A DNA stretch of 64,000 nt, taken from positions 124,001-188,000 of the forward strand of contig NZ_WOTF01000004.1 of NCBI RefSeq assembly GCF_011516935.1, given 5' to 3'. A program made the position numbers and the translations under genes. This document shows positions 1-8,292 of this stretch, in pieces (the stretch's first letter is position 1; every line of letters begins with the position of its first letter). The notes beneath the pieces are model-generated. The model was not told the DNA's origin. It ran no database searches and saw only the letters and a list, made by a program, of their open reading frames with translations. The stretch is from Acetobacter farinalis. GTDB taxonomy: Bacteria; Pseudomonadota; Alphaproteobacteria; Acetobacterales; Acetobacteraceae.

Positions 1-930
1 CGCAGCCTGAGGCGGCTGGAAGAAATGGAAATCCGCAAGGAGCATGACGCGCTTTCCAAGGAGAAAGCCGAGCTGGACATGCTTCTGGCGGATGAGAAAA
101 AGCGCTGGTCCCGTATCGGGCGGGAACTGGACGGCATGGTCAAGAAGTTTGGCGAAGGGCCGCAGGGCAAGCGGCGCAGCACGCTGGCCTCCGCCCCGGC
201 TCCCGTTGATATTTCCGTGGTAGACACAGTGGAGCGTGAGCCGCTCACACTCATTCTGTCCGAAAAAGGCTGGGTGCGGGCTATCAAGGGCCACTCCGTG
301 GATCTGGAAAACCAGAAATTCAAGGAAGGGGATGGCCTGCGTCTGGCAGTGCCCTGCCAGAGCACGGACAAGCTGTGCTTCTTCGGGACGGACGGCCGCG
401 CCTTTACCGTGAAAGGGGCGGACCTGCCGCGCGGGCGCGGGGATGGCCAGCCGGTGCGTCTGCTGTTTGACCTCTCCAATGATGAAGACGTGATTGCGGT
501 CTTCCCGGTGCAGGCCGGTGCGCGCCGTCTGGTGGCGTCCAGCGCCGGGCGCGGCATGCTGGTGGATGAGGAAAGCATGGTGGCGGAAAAACGCTCCGGC
601 CGTCAGGTGCTCAATCTGAAGGGCGACGAAAGTGCGACCCTCTGTGTGCCTGCCGAGGGGGATCAGGTGGCTGTGCTGGGTGCGAACAAGCGCTTCCTTA
701 TCTTCCCGCTGGAGCAGTTGCCCGTCATGGCGCGTGGTCTGGGGGTCGGCTTGCAGAAATATGCCAAGGCGAGTGACACGCTGAAACACGCTGTTGTCTT
801 CAAAGCTGAGGAAGGTCTGCTGTGGCCCGGAAATGTGCGGCTGCGTCCGTTTGCAGATTTGCAGACATGGGTTGGCAAACGGGCTGGCGTGGGCAAGGAA
901 GCGCCATCCTGGACGTTCAAGAAAGCCTGA
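1..930 (+). CDS. parC: DNA topoisomerase IV subunit A, C-terminal part (5' end outside window)
   Basis: This is the C-terminal part of the ParC subunit of topoisomerase IV, the type II enzyme that decatenates daughter chromosomes. The reading frame is open from base 1, so the catalytic tyrosine and N-terminal domains lie before the window. The first 45 or so residues are a charged helix (RRLEEMEIRKEHDAL) typical of the end of the coiled C-gate arm. The rest has the beta-pinwheel C-terminal domain, including EKGWVRAIKGH, the ParC/GyrA blade motif, and later blades such as FFGTDGRAFTVKG. The protein ends in a lysine-rich tail. ParC is favoured over GyrA from the blade wording and the short tail, but the missing N-terminus means GyrA cannot be fully excluded. 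No partner parE is visible. Confidence 0.9.
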   Translation, partial: RSLRRLEEMEIRKEHDALSKEKAELDMLLADEKKRWSRIGRELDGMVKKFGEGPQGKRRSTLASAPAPVDISVVDTVEREPLTLILSEKGWVRAIKGHSVDLENQKFKEGDGLRLAVPCQSTDKLCFFGTDGRAFTVKGADLPRGRGDGQPVRLLFDLSNDEDVIAVFPVQAGARRLVASSAGRGMLVDEESMVAEKRSGRQVLNLKGDESATLCVPAEGDQVAVLGANKRFLIFPLEQLPVMARGLGVGLQKYAKASDTLKHAVVFKAEEGLLWPGNVRLRPFADLQTWVGKRAGVGKEAPSWTFKKA

Positions 931-1024
931 AAACCCGCGCCTGAGGCGGCGCGCGCCAGAAGCTCCGGGGGCGGTGCATCAGGGTGGGGCGGTTCCGCCG
1001 CGGGCCGCTGCAAAGCAGGGGGTA

Positions 1025-1792
1025 TCAGAGAGGCGGGGGGATAACTCCGCCGCCCGCTTCATCTGGCGGCCGGGGTGCTTCCAGTGCATGCCAGACGCCA
1101 TGCGTCAGGATTTCCGCAGGCCGGAAGCCGGATTTGTAGGACATTTTCCGGCTCTCCTGAATCCAGTAGCCCAGATACAGGTAAGGCAGGCCCAGCCGTG
1201 CGGTTTCCTGTATCAGAAACAGGACCGCCAGACTGCCGAGTGAGCGGCGGGGCAGGTCCGGCTCATAAAAGCTGTACACAGCGGAAAGCCCATCCTCCAG
1301 CCGGTCAATCAGGCTGACAATCATCAGCTCCCCCGCCTCTGTCCGAAATTCGAACAGCATGCTTTCAACCGGCGTATCTTCCACCATGCTGCGATAGTCA
1401 TCCGCCGTCATGGTCGCCATGTCGCCTTCCGTATGCCGGGCAGCCTGATAACGGCTGAAGAGGGCGTAGTGCTCAGGCGTTGCAACGGGGGGCAGGCACT
1501 GCGCCCGTAGGTCGGCATTGTGGCGCAGGGTGCGCCGCTGTGTGCGGTCTGGCTCAAACCGGTTCACGGGAATGCGGATGGGGATACAGGCTGAGCAGGT
1601 TGCGCACACCGGTGCGTACGCCAGCGTGTGGCTGCGCCGGAACCCCGCGCGGGAGAGGCGGTTATGCAGGGCATCAGCATGCGGGACGGCCAGATCGGCA
1701 ATCACTTTCCGCTCAAGCTGCCCCGGCAGGTAGGGGCAGGGCTGCGGTGCCGTCGTGTAGAAAAACTGCGATTGCCGCAGTGTGGAGGCCAT
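1025..1792 (-). CDS. bpt: Aspartate/glutamate leucyltransferase (bacterial N-end rule)
   Basis: Bpt transfers leucine from charged tRNA to proteins with N-terminal Asp or Glu, marking them for ClpS/ClpAP degradation in the cytoplasm. The 255-residue product has the family's N-terminal cysteine-rich segment (CATCSACIPIRIPV) and the C-terminal signature YLGYWIQESRKMSYK, shared by the arginyl/leucyl transferase family. The start at 1792 (MASTLRQSQFF) matches family N-termini. An in-frame ATG at 1873 would add 27 unlike residues, so I rejected it. The gene lies 161 bases downstream of hemB on the same strand, and a small GCAGAA/TTCTGC hairpin (1825-1840) sits in that gap. Eukaryotic ATE1 relatives use arginine; the leucyl activity here is inferred from the bacterial subfamily. 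Confidence 0.93.
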   Translation of the reverse strand: MASTLRQSQFFYTTAPQPCPYLPGQLERKVIADLAVPHADALHNRLSRAGFRRSHTLAYAPVCATCSACIPIRIPVNRFEPDRTQRRTLRHNADLRAQCLPPVATPEHYALFSRYQAARHTEGDMATMTADDYRSMVEDTPVESMLFEFRTEAGELMIVSLIDRLEDGLSAVYSFYEPDLPRRSLGSLAVLFLIQETARLGLPYLYLGYWIQESRKMSYKSGFRPAEILTHGVWHALEAPRPPDEAGGGVIPPPL

Positions 1793-1953
1793 AGGTCCTG
1801 TCCGGAAAAGAGGTGGCAGGGTGTGCAGAAAGCATTCTGCCAGACTGTAACAGCAGCACGGCCCGGAACGCACCCGCTTTCAGCGGAACGGGAGTTTCAC
1901 AGAAGGGCGAGACGCACAGGGCCGTGTTGCGAACGTGAAGCGGCGTGTGGAGA

Positions 1954-3012
<1,059 letters not shown>

Positions 3013-3041
3013 TCAGGCAAAAACCCGACGGGGGTGAACAG

Positions 3042-3068
3042 CGGGAAGGGAGTATGCTCCGCTTCCCG
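3042..3068 (-). terminator. Hairpin after the amino-acid permease (possible terminator)
   Basis: Arms CGGGAAG and CTTCCCG (3042-3048 and 3062-3068) enclose an inner CTCC/GGAG stem, giving about 11 pairs with one bulge. It lies 28 bases beyond the permease stop on the minus strand. A short T run follows only about 20 bases later, so termination efficiency is uncertain. Confidence 0.4.
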
Positions 3069-3095
3069 TGTTATGCAACCCCATGCGCGCAGGGG

Positions 3096-4553
3096 TCAGG
3101 AGCGCGCCAGAACGCTGCGGTGGCGGCCATAGCCCAGATAGATTGCCATGCCGATGGCCAGCCAGACGATAAGACGGATCCATGTCAGCTTATCGAGAGA
3201 GATCATCACGGCGGAGCAGCTGAGAATACCCAGAATCGGAATGATATCCCCACCCGGCACACGAAAGGCGCGGGGCGCATCGGGGGATTTGCGGCGCAGG
3301 ACCATCACGCCAGCGCAGACCAGCACAAAGGCCAGCAGGGTGCCGATGGAGGTCATGTGCCCGAGATCGGAAATGGGCAGGAAGGCGCTGAGCAGGCAGG
3401 TGATGATCATGAAGAAGATGTTGGACAGCCAGGGGGTCTGGAACTTGGGGTGTGTGCGGCTGAACATGGGCGGCAGCAGGCCATCCCGCGACATGGCGAA
3501 AAACACCCGGCTCTGGCCGAGAAGCATGCCCATGAGAACGGAGGTAAACCCGCAGATAATCCCGATTTTCACGGCCAGTTGCAGCCAGTGGTAAGGCGTG
3601 CGGTTAATGGCGGTGGCAACGGGTGCGGCATCGCCCAGCATGTCCTTGTAATTGACCAGACCGGTCATGACGAAGGAGAAGGCGATATAGGCCAAAGAGC
3701 AGACCAGAAGGCTGCCCAGAATGCCGATAGGCATATCCCGCGCGGGATTTTTGGTTTCCTGCGCCGTGGTGGAGACGGCATCAAACCCTACATAGGCAAA
3801 GAAGATGGTGCCTGCGGCGCGCATGATGCCGGAGAAGCCATAATGCCCGAACGTGCCATCATTCGGCGGAATGAAGGGGTGATAGTTGCCGGGGTTGATG
3901 TAGGAAATTCCGAACCCGATGAAGGCGGCAATCACCAGAAGCTTGATGACGACGATGACTGCATTCACGCGGGCGGACTGCGAAATGCCGCGGATGAGAA
4001 TCAGGGAGACAAGCGCGATGATGAAAACTGCAGGCAGGTTCATGAGCCCCGCTGTCAGGCTGCCATCGGGCATCTGAACGGTTTCAAAAGGGGAGGCTGT
4101 CAGGCGGGGTGGAAGGACAAGCCCCCACGAATCCAGTAGCGAGACAACATAGCGGGACCAGCTTACCGCCACTGTGGCCGCCCCGACCGCGTATTCCAGC
4201 ACCAGATCCCACCCGATGACCCAGGCCATCAGTTCACCCAGCGTGACATAGGCGTAGGTGTAGGCGCTGCCCGCAATGGGGATCATGCTGGCAAGTTCAC
4301 TGTAGCACAGACCTGCGAATCCACACGCGACGGCGGCAATCAGGAACGAGAGGATCACGGCAGGCCCGGCATTTTCCGAGGCTGCGATTCCTGTCAGTGA
4401 AAAAAGGCCGGCGCCAATGGTGGCCCCCACGCCAAGGGCGACAAGACTGCCAGGACCGAGAACGCGCTTGAGGCCCTGAGAAGTTTCCAGCTTGTCCAAA
4501 GGCATGCAGCGCGTAAAAAATGACGCTGCGGAATGTCCAGGCCTTTGCATCAT
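3096..4553 (-). CDS. APC-family amino-acid permease (cationic amino-acid transporter type)
   Basis: This is an inner-membrane amino-acid/proton transporter of the amino acid-polyamine-organocation superfamily. It is 485 residues with about 12 hydrophobic segments. The first helix carries the APC substrate/cation loop VGATIGAGLFSLTG, and TM6 carries FFAYVGFDAVSTTAQE, both hallmarks of the CAT/YfnA branch. The substrate cannot be read from sequence; cationic or branched neutral amino acids are the usual choices. The start at 4553 is supported by AGGAG about ten bases upstream. It diverges from glyA across a 181-base gap, so the two promoters must share that interval. A serine or glycine transport link with glyA would be speculative. 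Confidence 0.88.
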   Translation of the reverse strand: MMQRPGHSAASFFTRCMPLDKLETSQGLKRVLGPGSLVALGVGATIGAGLFSLTGIAASENAGPAVILSFLIAAVACGFAGLCYSELASMIPIAGSAYTYAYVTLGELMAWVIGWDLVLEYAVGAATVAVSWSRYVVSLLDSWGLVLPPRLTASPFETVQMPDGSLTAGLMNLPAVFIIALVSLILIRGISQSARVNAVIVVIKLLVIAAFIGFGISYINPGNYHPFIPPNDGTFGHYGFSGIMRAAGTIFFAYVGFDAVSTTAQETKNPARDMPIGILGSLLVCSLAYIAFSFVMTGLVNYKDMLGDAAPVATAINRTPYHWLQLAVKIGIICGFTSVLMGMLLGQSRVFFAMSRDGLLPPMFSRTHPKFQTPWLSNIFFMIITCLLSAFLPISDLGHMTSIGTLLAFVLVCAGVMVLRRKSPDAPRAFRVPGGDIIPILGILSCSAVMISLDKLTWIRLIVWLAIGMAIYLGYGRHRSVLARS

Positions 4554-4669
4554 CGACTTTTCTCTCCTGTCTCGACCGTGAATGAAACCACGTATAGAGC
4601 AATTGGTGGTCTTCGTCCCATAGAGAGGCTAGAGTGCCGCTCTTAGCAAGATGTGTTTTAAACGTAATG

Positions 4670-4732
4670 AACGGTCCGGCTCCTTCAGGTCGGGATATGG
4701 GCCGTTTAAACGAGATGAATTTATGGAGCTCC
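4670..4732 (+). promoter_or_regulatory. glyA leader: candidate pseudoknot covering the ribosome-binding site
   Basis: AACGGTCC (4670-4677) can pair with GGGCCGTT (4699-4706), eight pairs including one G-U, leaving a 21-base loop. Loop bases GGCTCC (4678-4683) can pair with GGAGCT (4725-4730), which contains the Shine-Dalgarno GGAG of glyA. Loop-to-downstream pairing of this kind is an H-type pseudoknot, the plan used by several translational riboswitches. No known riboswitch consensus was recognised. Confidence 0.35.
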
Positions 4733-4734
4733 TG

Positions 4735-6024
4735 ATGAGTCAGACGGATCTGGATCGTTTCTTTCATGCGCCGGTTACAAAGACGGATCCGGATGTAGCC
4801 GCAGCGCTTGCCAGCGAGCTTGTGCGGCAGCAGGACGGCATTGAACTGATCGCCAGCGAAAACATGGTGTCCGAAGCCGTGCTGCAGGCACAGGGCAGCG
4901 TGCTGACCAACAAATATGCGGAAGGGTATCCCGGCCGACGCTACTACGGCGGGTGCTCAGAGGTCGACAAAGTCGAGACACTTGCCATTGAGCGCGTCAA
5001 AACCCTGTTCGGTGCCGGGTTTGCCAACGTGCAGCCGCACTCCGGCGCCAATGCCAATCAGGCCGCCTTCATGGCGCTCTCCAAGCCGGGTGACACTATT
5101 CTGGGCATGAGCCTTGCTGCTGGCGGGCATCTGACTCACGGGGCCGCGCCCAACTATTCCGGCAAATGGTTCAACGCCGTGCAGTATGGTGTGCGGAAAG
5201 AAGATGGCCTGCTGGACTATGAGGAAATGGAGCGTCTGGCCCGTGAGACGAAGCCGACCCTGATTGTGGCCGGTGGCTCTGCCTATCCGCGTATTATCGA
5301 CTTTGCCCGCTTCCGTCGCATTGCGGATGAAGTTGGCGCGTTCCTGATGGTCGATATGGCGCATTTTGCCGGTCTGGTGGCCGCTGGCCTGTATCCGAAT
5401 CCGCTCGAGCATGCGCATGTGGTGACATCCACCACGCATAAAACGCTGCGTGGCCCGCGTGGCGGCCTCATCCTGACCAATGATGAAGCTCTGGCCAAGA
5501 AGATCAATTCCGCAGTGTTCCCCGGCCTGCAGGGTGGCCCGCTGATGCATGTGATTGCCGGAAAGGCCGTTGCATTTGGTGAAGCCCTTCAGCCGGAATT
5601 CAAGGAATACCAGAAGGCGGTTCAGAAAAACGCCAATGTTCTGGCTGAAGTTCTGGTGGAACGTGGGTTTGACATTGTAACCGGTGGCACCGATTCTCAC
5701 CTGCTGCTGGTTGACCTGCGGCCCAAGAACGTGACCGGCAAAGCGGCCGAGCACGCTCTGGAACGCGCCGGGATTACCGCCAACAAGAACGCCATTCCGT
5801 TTGACCCGGAAAAGCCGGCCATCACCTCCGGTGTGCGTCTGGGCAGCCCGGCGGCAACGGCACGTGGGTTCCGTGAAGCGGAATTCCGCCAGATTGGTGA
5901 AATGATTGATGATGTGCTGACCGCACTCGCCGCATCCGGTGGGGAAGGTGATGCCGCAGTGGAAAGTGCCGTGCATGACCGCGTGCGTGCTCTGTGCGCC
6001 CGCTTCCCTATCTATAACCGCTAA
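4735..6024 (+). CDS. glyA: Serine hydroxymethyltransferase
   Basis: GlyA interconverts serine plus tetrahydrofolate with glycine plus 5,10-methylene-tetrahydrofolate, the main source of one-carbon units. The 429-residue product is full length. The PLP-binding lysine is K236 in [14 protein letters not shown], and the N-terminal motif [11 protein letters not shown] and the LQGGPLMH segment are also present. The ATG at 4735 is preferred because GGAG lies six bases upstream. In-frame ATGs at 4651 and 4723 would start before or inside that ribosome site. The gene stands alone on the plus strand between two minus-strand units. Its leader may fold into a structure masking the ribosome site (see 4670-4732). 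Confidence 0.98.
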   Translation: MSQTDLDRFFHAPVTKTDPDVAAALASELVRQQDGIELIASENMVSEAVLQAQGSVLTNKYAEGYPGRRYYGGCSEVDKVETLAIERVKTLFGAGFANVQPHSGANANQAAFMALSKPGDTILGMSLAAGGHLTHGAAPNYSGKWFNAVQYGVRKEDGLLDYEEMERLARETKPTLIVAGGSAYPRIIDFARFRRIADEVGAFLMVDMAHFAGLVAAGLYPNPLEHAHVVTSTTHKTLRGPRGGLILTNDEALAKKINSAVFPGLQGGPLMHVIAGKAVAFGEALQPEFKEYQKAVQKNANVLAEVLVERGFDIVTGGTDSHLLLVDLRPKNVTGKAAEHALERAGITANKNAIPFDPEKPAITSGVRLGSPAATARGFREAEFRQIGEMIDDVLTALAASGGEGDAAVESAVHDRVRALCARFPIYNR

Positions 6025-6041
6025 GAGACTCACGCTCCGGG

Positions 6042-6062
6042 GGCTGGGCTTTTTGCCCGGCC
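6042..6062 (+). terminator. Weak hairpin after glyA
   Basis: GGCTGGGC (6042-6049) pairs with GCCCGGCC (6055-6062) around a five-T loop, 18 bases past the glyA stop and before the convergent gene's end. There is no downstream T tract, so it may act poorly or with Rho. Confidence 0.4.
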
Positions 6063-6073
6063 TTCAGGGGAAG

Positions 6074-7108
6074 TCAGGTGTAGCGGGCCAGCCTGACGGC
6101 TGTGTGCCCGCGCATCGGCCTGAGGTTGGGCATGACCAGCAGGCAGTTTTCATAAGGGGTTCTGATTTCTTCAGAGCCGTCAAATGCCAGTAATGTCCCC
6201 GCTTTTTTAATCACATCGCCACTGCGGAATGTTTTGACAAACACAAAACGTGACGTGAGGGCTGGCACCGTGTCTGTCACCGTAACCTGTCTGATTTTCT
6301 GGCGGCAGGGTGTGCGCGCCGTGGCCGGGGCGAGTGTGCCCATCTGCTCCAGAAAGGTCAGGCTGATGTTCAGCGCAAGGTCGGCAGCTTCGGGCTGCCA
6401 GTGTTGCCCGGTTTCCAGCAGGCAGGCCTTGGCCGTGGTGCGGTTGGAGGCAAAGCGCACGTAATCAATCAGCCGGGGGCCATCCTGATGCCCGCCATCC
6501 TGCACCACCAGAGGCGGGCGGGGCTGGAAAGCCGAGAGGGTGCAGGCCAGCGCCCGGTTTTTTTCTGTCATGCTGCTCAGAAAAAGCGGGTCTGCGGGCC
6601 AGAGCATGGAATGCAGGTCCAGAAGGGCATCAACCGTTTCAATCACCGGCGCCACCGTCCGCACACGCGCCATCTCGCAAGACGTATGGGAGGAGGCGAT
6701 CAGTTCCGGCGCCCACAGGCGGTTCATATCCTCTTCAATAAAACGTGAGAGGGTGGGGCGGGCCGGATTGAACTGCGCGAACGCGTCCAGATTGAGGAAA
6801 ATCAGGCTGAGGCGGCCCCGCTGCGGGCGGATGTTCTGCCTGAGCAGCGCAATCAGGGCGCAGGCTCCGGTGTATTCGTTACCGTGCATCAGCGCCGTGA
6901 TGGCCACATGCGGGCCGGGCCGGGAGGCTTCAAAATGGTACACACCGGGAATGCCGCAATTTCCATCCTGCCAGGGGCCGAGGTCAGGCGGAGGGAGGAT
7001 GATGTCAAACCGTGGCAGGGGCTGCTGCGGGGGCGGAAGTGTTTCAGAAAGGGTACGAAGGCGAATGCGTCCCTGATGCGCGGCCTGGCGGCGGGACGCG
7101 CAACTCAT
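6074..7108 (-). CDS. Succinylglutamate desuccinylase/aspartoacylase-family metallohydrolase
   Basis: This is a zinc-dependent amidohydrolase of the AstE/AspA branch of M14-like enzymes, 344 residues. The zinc ligands are visible in MHGNEYTG (H and E), with the third in the DLHSM segment. The catalytic glutamate is in LLETGQHW. The fold follows the usual order: HGNE near residue 74, DLHS in the middle and ETGQH late. Members deacylate N-acyl amino acids or related amides. The substrate is not determinable, and no arginine-succinyltransferase pathway genes lie nearby, so a dedicated role in arginine breakdown is unlikely. It is the last gene of a minus-strand series behind GT2, with a strongly structured spacer (7142-7241) just upstream. 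Confidence 0.85.
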   Translation of the reverse strand: MSCASRRQAAHQGRIRLRTLSETLPPPQQPLPRFDIILPPPDLGPWQDGNCGIPGVYHFEASRPGPHVAITALMHGNEYTGACALIALLRQNIRPQRGRLSLIFLNLDAFAQFNPARPTLSRFIEEDMNRLWAPELIASSHTSCEMARVRTVAPVIETVDALLDLHSMLWPADPLFLSSMTEKNRALACTLSAFQPRPPLVVQDGGHQDGPRLIDYVRFASNRTTAKACLLETGQHWQPEAADLALNISLTFLEQMGTLAPATARTPCRQKIRQVTVTDTVPALTSRFVFVKTFRSGDVIKKAGTLLAFDGSEEIRTPYENCLLVMPNLRPMRGHTAVRLARYT

Positions 7109-7141
7109 GAGGAGCCCCAGAGGCGCAGGCTGGCGCGGTGA

Positions 7142-7241
7142 CTCTTCCCGGTGTCACACGCATATCCTGCGCATGCCGTGCGGGGAGGGGCGGCAGGGCG
7201 TGCGCAGGAGGAGGGGCGGAGAGTCCCGCCCGAGGGAAGAG
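7142..7241. other. Candidate structured RNA: three-way junction between GT2 and the aspartoacylase-family gene
   Basis: Three helices can be drawn by eye. Outer: CTCTTCCC (7142-7149) with GGGAAGAG (7234-7241), eight perfect pairs. Second: CCTGCGCATGCC (7166-7177) with 7197-7208, twelve pairs including one G-U. Third: GGGCGG (7214-7219) with CCGCCC (7226-7231). Read on the minus strand it would be a 5' leader ending 33 bases before the start at 7108. I recognise no known RNA family. The strand is unproven. Confidence 0.35.
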
Positions 7242-7304
7242 AGAGACACAGCATGGCAGAGAGAAGTATTATCCCCCCTGACGCATGCTGCAATCCCATA
7301 TGCT

Positions 7305-8282
7305 TCAGGACTTTTCGGCGAGAGCCACAACATTGGCATGCGTGCGGCTGGTATCGCTCCGCAAACCATCCCGCACGGCTGCCAGTACAAGGGCGCGGAT
7401 ACAGGCAAGGTCCTTGTTCCGGCGGTAGAGCTTCAGGATGCTGAGCAGCAGAAGCGGCAGGAACAGAGGGAAGACTCGCCCGGAGATTTTTTTGTAAAAA
7501 AGAATCCGGTTTCTGACGATGTAATACATCTTCCAGCGGTTGTTCATGAAGCTGACGGTCGTCTTGCAGTCATGAATGAAGTGAATGTCCGGCACGAACA
7601 GAAGTGCCAGGCCCAGACACCGAAGCTTCCATGCGTAGAGGATGTCATCCGCATAGATGAACAGATCCGTCTGCGGCAGGCCCAGTGGCCCGCGCACCAG
7701 TTCGGCCCGCACGAAAAACCCGACGAAGGAGGCATAATCAACCGGAAGAGGCGTGCTCTGCGTGTAGCGGGCCGGGTCTATGCCGAAGGAATATGTGCGC
7801 TGCCTGAGCAGGCTGAAAAATTTTCCGGCGCTGGCAAAGGGGTTGATGCCGGGGCGGTTCATGTCACACACCGCCCCGCTGGGGAAATAGACCGCCGCCG
7901 CCACGCCGCCCACGGCGGGAGGCAGGCGCAGGGCCTGAAATGTGCTGAGGGCTTCGGGGTGTGGCCAGGAATCATCGTCAAAACAGACCAGCCAGTCACA
8001 GCCTGTCTGTCGCGCGGCATAGTCCATACCGCGCGCAAACCCGCCTGCGCCGCCACTGTTTACGGTTTCATGCAGGCAGTGCAGCCGTGGGTCCGTGCAG
8101 GTTTCCAGCCATGCGGCTGTGCCATCCGTGCTGGCATTGTTGACCACCACAACGGCGGCAAAGGCTTGCGCCAGCGTGTGATCCAGAACCTTTTGCAGCA
8201 TCTCCAGCCGGTTGCAGGTGACAATGACAGCCGCCACCGTGGGGAGAGCGTGTCCGACTGGTGTGGCGGGGGGTAGGGACAT
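7305..8282 (-). CDS. Family 2 glycosyltransferase (rhamnosyl/galactofuranosyl-transferase-like)
   Basis: This 325-residue GT-A fold enzyme probably adds a sugar to a surface glycan or glycolipid on the cytoplasmic face of the inner membrane. The N-terminus has the GT2 nucleotide-sugar strand AAVIVTCNR, then NNASTDGT, and the metal-binding DDDSWPHPEAL. The later FVGFFVRAELV and DLFIYADDILYAWKLR region resembles rhamnosyltransferase/GlfT-type GT2 enzymes. Start 8282 (MSLPPATPV) leaves a ten-base gap to the upstream GT8 gene. The ATG at 8321 would overlap that gene by 29 bases. Acceptor and donor are unknown. Pairing with the DUF4422-GT8 gene suggests one glycan-assembly step set. Confidence 0.85.
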   Translation of the reverse strand: MSLPPATPVGHALPTVAAVIVTCNRLEMLQKVLDHTLAQAFAAVVVVNNASTDGTAAWLETCTDPRLHCLHETVNSGGAGGFARGMDYAARQTGCDWLVCFDDDSWPHPEALSTFQALRLPPAVGGVAAAVYFPSGAVCDMNRPGINPFASAGKFFSLLRQRTYSFGIDPARYTQSTPLPVDYASFVGFFVRAELVRGPLGLPQTDLFIYADDILYAWKLRCLGLALLFVPDIHFIHDCKTTVSFMNNRWKMYYIVRNRILFYKKISGRVFPLFLPLLLLSILKLYRRNKDLACIRALVLAAVRDGLRSDTSRTHANVVALAEKS

Positions 8283-8292
8283 GCGTGTGAGC

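Noticed and set aside
4560-4734. Glycine or SAM-II riboswitch before glyA
   Set aside because: The conserved cores of both families are missing; only the general pseudoknot architecture is similar.
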